DNA from: Brassicibacter mesophilus
Lineage (GTDB): Bacteria; Bacillota; Clostridia; Tissierellales; Proteiniboraceae
Length of the DNA stretch: 64,000 nucleotides
Direction of reading: 5' to 3'
Assembly (NCBI RefSeq): GCF_050433385.1
Contig: NZ_JBNPXI010000015.1
Span: 1-64,000 of the forward strand
The translations under genes and the position numbers were made by a program. The notes beneath the pieces are model-generated. The model did not search any database and was not told the origin of the DNA. It was given only the letters and a program-made list of their open reading frames with translations. Positions 1 to 7,343 of the stretch are shown one piece after another (within the stretch, counting starts at the first letter, position 1; each line of letters begins with the position of its first letter).

Positions 1-84
1 TCCAATTTTAAGACTAATCCGAAAGTACTGGATCTTATGCTACCATGGGATTCATTAATTCAAAAAACATGCAAAGCAGACTAA
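1..84 (+). mobile_element. C-terminal end of an IS66-family transposase (partial, runs off the window)
   Basis: An open frame enters from the left edge and ends at TAA 82-84. Its last 27 residues contain the segment PKVLDLMLPWDSL followed by a late Cys, which resembles the extreme C-terminus of IS66-family transposases, where a Leu-Pro-Trp motif follows a short acidic/leucine stretch. Only this tail is visible, so I cannot say whether the element is intact to the left. A hairpin follows 10 bp after the stop. The assignment rests on motif memory only. Confidence 0.55.
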
Positions 85-93
85 AATCAAGCT

Positions 94-120
94 AAGGGAG
101 ATGGAACTATCATCTCCCTT
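94..120 (+). terminator. Hairpin after the transposase fragment
   Basis: Perfect 10-bp arms (AAGGGAGATG / CATCTCCCTT) with a 7-nt loop, followed by an A/T-rich stretch without a clean T-run. It sits 10 bp after the transposase stop and 50 bp before the first CRISPR repeat, so it probably terminates transposase transcription and would also insulate the array from it. Confidence 0.5.
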
Positions 121-169
121 AAATTATACAACCCATTAGTAATTGATCCAATACATCAATTATTGATCG

Positions 170-920
170 CTTACAATAGAACTACAGTAGAATGTAAAGA
201 ATGCATTTAAATATGAAATGCGATTAATAAATGAACTTTTAATAGAACTACAGTAGAATGTAAAGATAATAATTTTTAAGATAATTTAGTTTATGATTAT
301 ACTTTTAATAGAACTACAGTAGAATGTAAAGTAATATGATTGTACCTTAAAATATAAAAATGCCTACTTTTAATAGAACTACAGTAGAATGTAAAGACTT
401 TATTTCTTGCTATAGATAAAGATAAGTATTTGCTTTTAATAGAACTACAGTAGAATGTAAAGACTATAACAGTCAATATTCCCATAAACGAAATTATAAC
501 TTTTAATAGAACTACAGTAGAATGTAAAGGAGGTTATAGTGGAAACGGTTTATATAGATACTACAGCTTTTAATAGAACTACAGTAGAATGTAAAGTTGG
601 CGATAGAATAGAAATAAATGTAAATGTAAAGACTTTTAATAGAACTACAGTAGAATGTAAAGTCTTGATATTCATTACCAACAGTGTACTCAGCAGCAAC
701 TTTTAATAGAACTACAGTAGAATGTAAATTGCAGTAGGTGTCATCCCCCACAATAAGGAGGAAAGCTTTAATAGAACTACAGTAGAATGTAAATACGGTA
801 ATTTTCGACTGCTTCTTCTTTTTTTTGACATGCTTTAATAGAACTACAGTAGAATGTAAATCCCAATGCTAAGGGGCAAGTTAACGTAGAGATGGAGCTT
901 TAATAGAACTACAGTAGAAT
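170..920 (+). CRISPR. CRISPR array, 12 repeats and 11 spacers, probably type I-B; no cas genes in the window
   Basis: Thirty-base repeats begin at 170, 236, 302, 367, 433, 500, 567, 633, 700, 765, 832 and 897, separated by unique spacers of 35-37 bp. Repeats 2-8 start CTTTTAATAG and end TAGAATGTAAAG. Repeat 9 has the same start but ends in T. Repeats 10-12 start GCTTTAATAG and (10, 11) end in T. Repeat 1 has two changes near its start, and repeat 12 loses its last six bases. The GAATGTAAAT-type end resembles clostridial type I-B repeats and suggests plus-strand crRNA orientation with the leader on the left. Only about 50 bp of possible leader (121-169) separates repeat 1 from the upstream hairpin. 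No cas gene lies in the following 63 kb, so the array is an orphan or its cas genes lie left of the window. Reverse-frame ORFs here are repeat translations, not genes. Confidence 0.97.
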
Positions 921-945
921 AGATGAGCTATATCTAGTTTAACGG

Positions 946-1074
946 ACAATAGAAATATTAGACAATAAACCTAGAAAAGATACATCCAGTATCAGCAAGA
1001 CGAGCTTTACGACTGAATATAAAAAAAGAATAACTAAACTTATAACTGAAAATGGTAAAAAGCTAGTAAAGTAA
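946..1074 (+). pseudogene. Decayed transposase-like (OrfA/HTH-type) remnant
   Basis: A frame without a convincing start reads FTTEYKKRITKLITENGKK and then stops at 1072-1074. This resembles the N-terminal helix-turn-helix region of IS3-type OrfA proteins (typically F-T-x-E-F/Y-K-x-x-I-V-x-L). Similarity seems to continue in another frame just after the stop (VTRNIELVKQ), as expected for a frameshifted relic. A further unassigned open stretch runs 1115-1225 and ends at TAA before a terminator. Beyond this the gap 921-1337 holds nothing I recognise. The family assignment is tentative. Confidence 0.3.
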
Positions 1075-1234
1075 CAAGAAATATTGAATTAGTGAAACAA
1101 GTAAAAGAAAGTGAAATAAACAGTACATTGAAGATGATAACAATACTTTTATGGAAAAATGGAAACTAAGATCTAATTTCGGGTGGTTTTTAGAGTATGA
1201 GATACAATACTATATGAAAGCATAATAAATAGAA

Positions 1235-1276
1235 AAGTCAGTATTTCTTATATTGAAATACTGACTTATTAATACT
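1235..1276. terminator. Bidirectional terminator between the CRISPR flank and metQ
   Basis: Perfect 13-bp arms (AAGTCAGTATTTC / GAAATACTGACTT) with a 7-nt loop. Plus-strand T-rich sequence follows to the right, and the reverse reading also meets T-rich sequence, so it can close the minus-strand metN-metI-DUF169-metQ operon ending at 1338. Confidence 0.75.
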
Positions 1277-1337
1277 ATTTTTTATACGCAATAGTAAGCC
1301 TTCTAATCAAGGTATGAGAATATAGAATTTACTTGTC

Positions 1338-2213
1338 CTAATTTTCCATTTCGGAAAATAACATATAAGCACCTTGGAAAATATCATTAAAGCGTTTAGC
1401 ATATTCTTCAGTAGCTGTTACCTTCATAACTGCCTGTGCCCATTCAGAATTCTCGTTACCCTTAAGTACACATAGACCAGTTGGAAAATCAACATATCTA
1501 TCATCTTGTACTAGGTAAGAAAAAGCATCGATTCCTGCATTTTTCATAACGCTAGAAAATGAAATTGTTGCATCAGCATCTTTATAAGATGCAGCAGTTG
1601 CTGTAGTTTCAACTTCTAAAATTTTAATATTTTTAAGGTTCTCTTCAATATCAAGCACGCTGTAGAAGTTTCCGCTTTTTTCTCCTAATTTAATAAATCC
1701 AACTTTTTCAAGTAATTTTAATGAACGTTCCATGTTGCTTGGGTCGTCAGATATAGTTATAGTAGCCCCATCTGGTATTTCTTCAACAGAACTATATTTT
1801 GATGAATAAAGTCCAAACAAAGAAGCATATTTAAAAGGTTCTACAAGAACAATTTCACTATTATTCTGCTCGTTAAATGTATTTATCCATGGTAAATGAT
1901 TCAGAATTAAGCTATCAATGTTACCATCTTTTAATGCAATGGCAGGAAGATTATTTCCATCAAAAACCATCACTTTTACATCGTATCCTTCTGGTTTAAG
2001 CATATCTGCAATAGTTTGAACTGCACCTTCATTCAGTGGCATACAGCCAATTGTAAATTCCTTTTTTGTATTCTCTGTATTAGCAGAATTTGTTTTCTGT
2101 GCTTGTTCGTCTGATGGTTTTTGCTCAGTTGGCTTTGAAGCACATCCAAACAGCAATGTGGATAGAAGTACTGCTACTAACATCAGTGAAATAGTTTTTT
2201 TAATATTTTTCAT
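1338..2213 (-). CDS. metQ: NlpA/MetQ-family ABC transporter substrate-binding lipoprotein
   Basis: This 291-aa protein should be anchored outside the membrane and deliver a small ligand, classically D/L-methionine, to the MetI/MetN importer. The N-terminus is a lipoprotein signal: KK-rich start, hydrophobic core about residues 8-22, and lipobox LLFGC with the Cys near residue 24, then a Lys/Ser/Thr/Asn linker to about 50. The mature domain starts TIGCMPLNEGAVQ, the usual NlpA opening with the ligand lobe beginning after it. The start is ATG 2213 with AGGAGG about 9 nt upstream. It is the last gene of the operon, 85 bp after the DUF169 gene. The family is clear. The substrate is inferred from the family, and no methionine biosynthesis gene or SAM riboswitch is visible here to support methionine specifically. 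Confidence 0.85.
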   Translation of the reverse strand: MKNIKKTISLMLVAVLLSTLLFGCASKPTEQKPSDEQAQKTNSANTENTKKEFTIGCMPLNEGAVQTIADMLKPEGYDVKVMVFDGNNLPAIALKDGNIDSLILNHLPWINTFNEQNNSEIVLVEPFKYASLFGLYSSKYSSVEEIPDGATITISDDPSNMERSLKLLEKVGFIKLGEKSGNFYSVLDIEENLKNIKILEVETTATAASYKDADATISFSSVMKNAGIDAFSYLVQDDRYVDFPTGLCVLKGNENSEWAQAVMKVTATEEYAKRFNDIFQGAYMLFSEMEN

Positions 2214-2298
2214 TTGATTAAACCTCCTAATTTATATTGATAAAATCTATACACTATGGTACAAATAGTATCTTCCTTTATTCTGATACCTAGCTAGT

Positions 2299-3105
2299 TT
2301 ATTTTACCAGACCGCCTTTGTAGACATTATCATCATAGTTATGATTAAAAAGTATGTTCAGTTCATTCGATATACCCGCTTCATTCAACTTTTGTTCAAT
2401 AAGTTTTTTTTCTGGATTTCTTTCGAGTGGATTTACTGTATTTTTAATTCCATCAACCACTTGTGGTAACAGATGGAATGGCATACCTATTGCCATTTCG
2501 TCTTTTTTCCATCCAGCAAGCATTCTAGTACCTGAGCACATTAATGAAAAATTAAGCTGATCGGTCTCATAAGGAAAAGAAGTACATTCTTGACAAATCG
2601 CCTGCATGCCTGCTAATTTAATTGTCGTAACATGGCCATTGTTATATGCATATCCTTGAGCTACTCTCATAGCATTAAATGGGTTAGAGACAATAATTAC
2701 TACATCTGGGTTTTCTTCAAAAGCTTCTAGTGGCATAATGGCAATTCCAAATGTTCTATGTTCACAATAAATCATATTTTTAGATACTTTATGCGCGATG
2801 CACAGGTCTCTATAAGTTGCTTGTCCTAGTCTCCTTTTACCTGATACAACTTCTTGAGACACATCTTGAAAACCAAGTGCCATACTAGCTCCAGGACAGG
2901 CTTGATGTCCAGCATGAGCTTTTTGGCAAATACCATCTCCTGCTCTTCTAACCATTGTACAGTAAGACATACGATTTGTATTCTCATGTGCTGGGAAAGC
3001 TACATATTCCTCTTTGGTAAGTAAAAATTTTATTCCTACTGCTTTTCTTTTAAGATCAAGCAACACATCTAACCATTGCGAAGTCTGTTTTAAATCCATT
3101 AGCAT
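2299..3105 (-). CDS. DUF169-family cysteine-rich protein within a methionine-type ABC operon
   Basis: The 268-aa sequence matches my recollection of DUF169, a family of unknown function in anaerobes and archaea. Cysteines cluster as YCTMV, GICQKAH, ACPGAS, DLCIAHK, YCEHR, ICQEC and MCSG, which would suit metal or Fe-S binding. There is no signal peptide and no membrane segment, so it is probably cytoplasmic. The ATG at 3105 is preceded by AAGGAAGG. It lies 8 bp after metI and before metQ, so it is co-transcribed with a complete importer. The placement inside the transporter operon suggests that it acts on, or senses, the imported ligand. That is inference, since the family has no established biochemical role that I know of. 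Confidence 0.7.
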   Translation of the reverse strand: MLMDLKQTSQWLDVLLDLKRKAVGIKFLLTKEEYVAFPAHENTNRMSYCTMVRRAGDGICQKAHAGHQACPGASMALGFQDVSQEVVSGKRRLGQATYRDLCIAHKVSKNMIYCEHRTFGIAIMPLEAFEENPDVVIIVSNPFNAMRVAQGYAYNNGHVTTIKLAGMQAICQECTSFPYETDQLNFSLMCSGTRMLAGWKKDEMAIGMPFHLLPQVVDGIKNTVNPLERNPEKKLIEQKLNEAGISNELNILFNHNYDDNVYKGGLVK

Positions 3106-3113
3106 AACCTTCC

Positions 3114-3785
3114 TTACTGAAATTTTTTATACAGCCAGTCACCAATAAACTGAACTAAGTTAACCATAATAAACAATACTAGTACTGCCATGTATAGTAC
3201 TATATTATTAAAGCTTTGATAACCATATGTAAGTGAAACAGCTCCTAATCCTCCACCACCTACTGCTCCAGCGATAGTGGTGGCTGCTATATATGTAACA
3301 GTTGCAATTGTTATTACAGAAATTATTGATGGTATAGATTCTTTTATAATAACCCTAAACATGATTTGCATATTAGTTGCGCCAAATGAACGAGCAGCTT
3401 CTATTAATTGTTTGTCAACTTTTATAAAATTACTTTCGAGTAAACGAGCAATAAAAGCTGTCGCAGCAATTGATAATGGTAAGATTACTGCTTTTTCGCC
3501 TATTGTAGTGCCAATAATCAAACGTGTAAGCGGTGAAATTGCGACTATAAGAATTAATATTGGAAACGAGCGAATAGTATTAATCAAGAAACTCATAACT
3601 TGGTAAAGACTTTTTTTATGTTTCAATCCATTCGGGCCATACATTGTAAGTAAAATTGCCAGAATAAAGCCGCATATAGATCCAATAATCATTGTACCTG
3701 CAACCATTCGAAGAGTAACAAAGATCGAAGGAAAAACTAATTTTTTACCATAAAAAATGCATTGATCGAGAAAAGTACCATTCAT
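3114..3785 (-). CDS. metI: MetI-type ABC transporter permease
   Basis: This is the membrane subunit of the NlpA/MetQ-type importer, about 223 aa, the usual MetI length. Five or so hydrophobic segments are visible, starting with VTLRMVAGTMIIGSICGFIL. The cytoplasmic coupling region EAARSFGATNMQIMFRVIIKE matches the EAA loop of MetI permeases, followed by the glycine-rich AGAVGGGGLG typical of the family. The metN stop TGA (3787-3785) shares its A with ATG 3785, and AAAGGAGG lies just upstream. An in-frame TTG at 3788 would overlap the metN stop codon fully, so I prefer the ATG. Translation is probably coupled to metN. Substrate specificity is not readable from the permease. Confidence 0.88.
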   Translation of the reverse strand: MNGTFLDQCIFYGKKLVFPSIFVTLRMVAGTMIIGSICGFILAILLTMYGPNGLKHKKSLYQVMSFLINTIRSFPILILIVAISPLTRLIIGTTIGEKAVILPLSIAATAFIARLLESNFIKVDKQLIEAARSFGATNMQIMFRVIIKESIPSIISVITIATVTYIAATTIAGAVGGGGLGAVSLTYGYQSFNNIVLYMAVLVLFIMVNLVQFIGDWLYKKFQ

Positions 3786-4771
3786 CAAATTTCCTCCTTT
3801 AAAGGTATACCGACTATTTCACGCCATAAAACATGATTTTTTTCTAGGAAATCTATTACTTTTTTAGTGTCTTTTTCGGAAATATTTATTATAATCGAGC
3901 TTACTGAATTTCCTTTAAAGCTTTCCATATCTCCACCTATAATAGAAAAATCTATATTTAGTTCTCTTGCTAAACGTGTAATAATCGGGTTATTACTATT
4001 TTTTCTTGAAAATAATATTTCTATAGCTTTACCTGTTTTAGGAGTAGCAATTTCGTTATCACCAAGAAGGTTTATTAGTGCTTCAGGGCGATTCATAAAA
4101 ATGTTTTCAACTGTTCCAATTGCATTAACTGAGCCATCTTCAATAATAGCAATTTCTTCACAAACGTTTCTTAATACAGACATTTCATGAGTTACTACAA
4201 CTACTGTTATTCCTAACTTCTTATTTATTTCTAATAGCAGAGTCAGTATAGCTTGTGTACTTTTTGGGTCTAAAGCAGATGTAGCTTCATCACATAATAA
4301 AATCTTAGGCTCCAGTGTTAATGCACGAGCAATAGCAACACGCTGTTTCTGCCCACCTGAAAGTTCCCTTGCTTTGCTGTGAATTTTTTCTGGAATCCCG
4401 ATTATTTCTAAAAGTTCTTTAACTTTATTATCAATTATTTTTTTATCATAGTGCCAACATTTCATTGGTAGGGCAATATTTTCATATACTGATACTCTAT
4501 TGAGTAGTGAAAAGTTTTGAAATATCATGCCTATATCTTTTCGAAATAATCTCAACTGCTCTTCCGAAAGTGAATTGACTTCTGTTCCACCTACTTTTAA
4601 GGAACCACCGTTATACTTTTCTAAACCATTTATGCAACGTAATAATGTGGATTTTCCAGTTCCACTCCGTCCTGCGATACCAAAAATCGTTCCTTTTTTG
4701 ATATGCATATTTATATTTTTAAGTACTTCAAGGTTATTATAAGATTTCTTTAATTCTTCAATTAAGATCAT
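3785..4771 (-). CDS. metN: MetN-type ABC transporter ATPase with C-terminal NIL domain
   Basis: ATPase subunit driving uptake through MetI. Walker A (GRSGTGKST) is at residues 34-42, followed by a Q-loop (MIFQNFSLLNR), signature LSGGQKQRVAIARAL, Walker B ILLCDEATSALDP and the H-loop VVVVTHEM. After about residue 250 a NIL-type regulatory domain follows (LINISEKDTKKVIDFLEKN region), which in MetN binds the substrate and inhibits transport. ATG 4771 is chosen because GGAGG lies about 5 nt upstream. The longer frame back to 4822 has no ribosome binding site. It is first in the operon and overlaps metI by one base. I saw no S-box riboswitch in the roughly 230 bp upstream. Confidence 0.88.
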   Translation of the reverse strand: MILIEELKKSYNNLEVLKNINMHIKKGTIFGIAGRSGTGKSTLLRCINGLEKYNGGSLKVGGTEVNSLSEEQLRLFRKDIGMIFQNFSLLNRVSVYENIALPMKCWHYDKKIIDNKVKELLEIIGIPEKIHSKARELSGGQKQRVAIARALTLEPKILLCDEATSALDPKSTQAILTLLLEINKKLGITVVVVTHEMSVLRNVCEEIAIIEDGSVNAIGTVENIFMNRPEALINLLGDNEIATPKTGKAIEILFSRKNSNNPIITRLARELNIDFSIIGGDMESFKGNSVSSIIINISEKDTKKVIDFLEKNHVLWREIVGIPLKEEI

Positions 4772-5003
4772 ATATGCCTCCACGAATCCCTGCTTTTTTA
4801 AAAACTTTATATAGGTTATCATGGAAGATTAAAGAAATCAAATAGAAAGAATCTATTAAATTTCTGCGATCCATTAATTTTTTTTATGAAGAAATTAAAT
4901 AGCTTAGCAAAGAAGCTCCATATCATGTTTGGTAGGCTGAAGCTTAATATGAATTTTAAGATTATAGCTAAACTTATTACAATATTGTTATAAATTTCAC
5001 ATA

Positions 5004-5031
5004 TTTACATATGGACATTATAATGTATAAT
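5004..5031 (+). promoter_or_regulatory. Probable sigma-A promoter for the small cysteine-rich gene
   Basis: TTTACA (5004-5009) and TATAAT (5026-5031) are separated by 16 bp and lie about 45 bp before the ATG at 5075. Both boxes are near consensus. The region from 4772 to 5003 also has to hold the divergent metN promoter, which I could not pin down. Confidence 0.5.
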
Positions 5032-5074
5032 GAAGATATAGATAAATTTTTAACAAACCGAGGGGGTATAATTA

Positions 5075-5218
5075 ATGAAAAAGGTAAATAATATTGGTGT
5101 TAAAAATTGTACGGCATTTTGTCCATGGTGTGGAGCAGATTTATACTATTTAGATGGCCAATGTCATTGTAAAAACAATGAATGTGAATGGACATGTGAA
5201 AGCTGCGAAAACCATTAA
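5075..5218 (+). CDS. 47-aa eight-cysteine zinc-ribbon-like protein
   Basis: A short gene with a strong ribosome binding site (GAGGGGG about 8 nt before ATG 5075) and its own promoter-like boxes. Cysteines fall at residues 12, 16, 19, 30, 32, 37, 41 and 44, giving motifs CTAFCPWCG, CHCKNNEC and CESC. That is enough for two tetrahedral metal sites. Aromatic and acidic residues fill the gaps. There is no signal peptide. I do not recognise a named family; the pattern suggests a small zinc ribbon or rubredoxin-like fold. It sits alone between the metN operon and the tocopherol-cyclase-like gene. The coding call rests on the start signals and the regular cysteine spacing. Confidence 0.7.
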   Translation: MKKVNNIGVKNCTAFCPWCGADLYYLDGQCHCKNNECEWTCESCENH

Positions 5219-5290
5219 ATATGAATTGTTATAACTCTTTTTGTCAAGAATACTATGTATAACTAGTAAAAGACAAGGGAGAGAATTGTT

Positions 5291-6280
5291 CTGCTAAGCC
5301 AAATAAGAAATCCAGACTTATATCATGGAAATGGAAAGAAGAAAAATTTTTTTGAAGGCTGGTATTTCAAGCTAGTCGACGAGAAAAATGATGAAGTATT
5401 ATCAATTATTCCAGGCATATTCAAAGGAAGTACAAAAGAATGTTCTCATAGCTTTGTTCAAATACTCGACGGAAAAAACGCAAGCTATAGATATATAAAG
5501 TTTGATAAAAATGCTTTTACTGCAAATCCAACCAAATTTCATATTTCAGTAGATAAAAGCAATTTTAGCTTAGACGGTATATGCATAGATATCGAAAGAG
5601 AGGGCATCTTCATAAAAGGCGAAGTGAGATTCGATAACATATTCAAATGGCCAGATACATATGTAAATCCAGGCAGTATGGGTTTCTATAATTATCTATT
5701 ATTCATGCAATGTTATAGTCAGGTATGCGCTTTGGATATGATAGTTAATGGGAAAATAGTATTAAATGATCGTGAAATTATATTTAATAATGGTAAAGGA
5801 TACATAGAAAAAAATTGGGGTAAAGCTTTTCCATTTTCTTGGATATGGACACAGGCTAACTGCTTTGGTAATACAACTGCTTCATTAAGTGTTTCCATAG
5901 GTCATATTCCATTTATAACAGGAAGCTTTAGAGGATTTTTAATAGGTTTAATGGTAGAGCAAAAATTCTATACTTTTACTACAATCAATAAAAGTAAAAT
6001 AGATATAGTTCGAAAAGAGCTAGATGTTTATATAAATGTAAATAATTCAGAGTACATATTAGATATAGATATAATTACTGAAAAAGATAAATTCATGTTA
6101 TGTATGGGACCTAGAGATAATGAGATGATTCCATTAGTTGAAGAAAATCTTAAAGCACAAGTTAGTATAATTTTGAAGGAAAAAATGACAGGCAAGGTTA
6201 TCTTTTCTGGAACTAGCCCTAGCAGTGGAGTAGAGTATGGTGGAGACCAGATGCTTATTATGAATAAAACGATTCAATAA
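5291..6280 (+). CDS. Tocopherol-cyclase-like domain protein with a non-standard start
   Basis: The continuous frame from about 5285 to TAA 6278-6280 encodes about 329 aa resembling the tocopherol cyclase-like family (PF14249), found in bacteria without tocopherol and of unknown role there. The hallmark FEGWYFKLVD sits at 5351-5380, near the N-terminus where the family begins; later come NPGSMGFYN and the conserved Trp-rich NWGKAFPFSWIWTQAN. A GTG at 5624 would delete the first third, including FEGWYF, and has no good ribosome binding site, so it is not the real start. Upstream, AAGGGAG (5275-5281) lies before ATT 5285 and CTG 5291, and no in-frame ATG, GTG or TTG is at a usable distance. I set CTG 5291 (9-nt spacing); ATT 5285 is possible. 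Alternatively the start codon has mutated. Confidence 0.7.
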   Translation: MLSQIRNPDLYHGNGKKKNFFEGWYFKLVDEKNDEVLSIIPGIFKGSTKECSHSFVQILDGKNASYRYIKFDKNAFTANPTKFHISVDKSNFSLDGICIDIEREGIFIKGEVRFDNIFKWPDTYVNPGSMGFYNYLLFMQCYSQVCALDMIVNGKIVLNDREIIFNNGKGYIEKNWGKAFPFSWIWTQANCFGNTTASLSVSIGHIPFITGSFRGFLIGLMVEQKFYTFTTINKSKIDIVRKELDVYINVNNSEYILDIDIITEKDKFMLCMGPRDNEMIPLVEENLKAQVSIILKEKMTGKVIFSGTSPSSGVEYGGDQMLIMNKTIQ

Positions 6281-6351
6281 TTTTTATTTAATACATAATT
6301 TTCAAAACTATGGCAAAAATATTATCAATAACAAGAGAAAGGAGATTATGT

Positions 6352-6462
6352 ATGGATAAAAATAATAACAATAAAAACAACAATAAGAACAAAAATAACA
6401 ACAAACTAAATAACAATAATAACAACAATAAAAACAACAAAAACAATAACAAAGAATTTTAA
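6352..6462 (+). CDS. 36-aa asparagine/lysine-only low-complexity peptide
   Basis: ATG 6352 follows AAAGGAG at 8-9 nt spacing. The product is MDK, then almost only Asn and Lys, one Leu, and a Glu-Phe end. It has strong positive charge, no hydrophobic segment and no cysteine. Similar Asn/Lys-rich mini-proteins occur in clostridia without known function; a spore or nucleic-acid-associated role would be a guess. The strong ribosome binding site and the clean terminator about 60 bp later (6521-6550) argue that it is a real transcribed gene and not a chance AAT/AAC/AAA tract. Confidence 0.55.
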   Translation: MDKNNNNKNNNKNKNNNKLNNNNNNNKNNKNNNKEF

Positions 6463-6520
6463 TTAACTCCTAGTTCCAAGAAAATAGTTATTTGGCACAG
6501 CCATTAGAGTTATGCAATTA

Positions 6521-6550
6521 AACCACACTTATGTGTGGTTTTTCTTTTTT
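6521..6550. terminator. Terminator after the Asn/Lys peptide
   Basis: Arms AACCACAC / GTGTGGTT with a TTAT loop, followed by TTTCTTTTTT on the plus strand. It abuts the end of the convergent DUF1836 gene (stop at 6549) and probably serves both directions. Confidence 0.85.
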
Positions 6551-7136
6551 ATTTAAAAAAATTATCTATTATCTTTTCTGCTAATCTTTTTTGTGCATTA
6601 GCCTGGCTTATTAATGCTAATACTAATAATAGAAGTTCAGTCATATCACGATTATTTCCTTTGACTTGTGGAAGCTTTTCTTTTATTATACTTAGTCGTT
6701 CTTCAAAGCTTTTATTAAAAGTATCAAGCTCTGATTTTTTAATTTCAAGAAAAACATTATAAATATCTTCAACAGAAATATTTTTATCATTATTAGAGGA
6801 TATATCTTTAAGAAGTGGAGTAAACAGCGATTTTATATCATTAATAGAAATAATCTGTTTTAGATAATAAATAAGTACAAGCAAAATCATATGCTGTTTA
6901 TTGTATTTCTTGCTTTTAGGGGGCATGAGGATTTTATCTTTTGTATAATTGTTTATCATTGTTTTAGTAAGTATGGTATCTTTTTCATCTCTTTTTAGAT
7001 GACCTAGTTTATCATCAAAAAAAGTAGTGACTTGATCCATATATAGATCAATACATGGTATGTCAGAGATACCTATTTCGTCGAATAAAGACACGTCTTC
7101 TATTAATTGATTCAGTATTTTTTCATCTATTTGCAT
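6549..7136 (-). CDS. DUF1836-domain regulator-like protein
   Basis: About 195 aa, matching DUF1836 (PF08876), a Firmicutes family regarded as helix-turn-helix related. The segment ILTKTMINNYTKDKILMPPKSKKYNKQHMILLVLIYYLKQI carries the typical MINNY...P..KKY.K.H pattern, where a MerR-like HTH reads to a conserved Lys/Tyr/His motif. The C-terminal half is helical with no membrane segment except a weakly hydrophobic end. ATG 7136 follows GAGGTG at 7 nt; the GTG at 7145 is part of that ribosome binding site. It is divergent from degV across a perfect 18-bp inverted repeat (7222-7262), a plausible operator. Its target is unknown. Confidence 0.7.
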   Translation of the reverse strand: MQIDEKILNQLIEDVSLFDEIGISDIPCIDLYMDQVTTFFDDKLGHLKRDEKDTILTKTMINNYTKDKILMPPKSKKYNKQHMILLVLIYYLKQIISINDIKSLFTPLLKDISSNNDKNISVEDIYNVFLEIKKSELDTFNKSFEERLSIIKEKLPQVKGNNRDMTELLLLVLALISQANAQKRLAEKIIDNFFK

Positions 7137-7204
7137 CAAAATCACCTCATATGTATTTTATCATAAAGAAAATTGCTATGCATATGAATTATATCACATT
7201 ATTG

Positions 7205-7262
7205 TTGACATTAAAATAATAATATTATAATATGTAGTTATTAAAACTACATATTATAATAT
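7205..7262. promoter_or_regulatory. degV promoter region with an 18-bp perfect inverted repeat
   Basis: TTGACA is at 7205-7210 and TATAAT at 7226-7231 (15-bp spacing; TAATAT at 17 bp is an alternative). The -10 lies inside a perfect inverted repeat with arms 7222-7239 and 7245-7262 around a 5-nt loop. No T-run follows, so an operator fits better than a terminator. It lies between divergent DUF1836 and degV genes. Confidence 0.55.
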
Positions 7263-7343
7263 ACATATTGTAAAAAAATGCATTATTAGAAAATAGTGGT
7301 ATTTTGAAATTGTTTTAAATAATCACCTGAGAGGAGTATAAAT

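Noticed and set aside
297..751. Minus-strand ORFs of 62 and 79 codons with repeating FTFYCSSIKS segments
   Set aside because: They are translations of the CRISPR repeats; no ribosome binding site and a perfect match to the repeat period.
1115..1225. Open stretch ending MEKWKLRSNFGW... near the CRISPR flank
   Set aside because: No start signals and no recognisable family; kept only as possible debris of the adjacent transposase relic.
4772..5003. Possible SAM (S-box) riboswitch upstream of metN
   Set aside because: I found none of the conserved S-box core segments on the minus strand; only weak local pairings.
5624..6280. Tocopherol-cyclase-like gene starting at GTG 5624
   Set aside because: It would remove the FEGWYF hallmark that lies in the same open frame upstream, and it lacks a good ribosome binding site.
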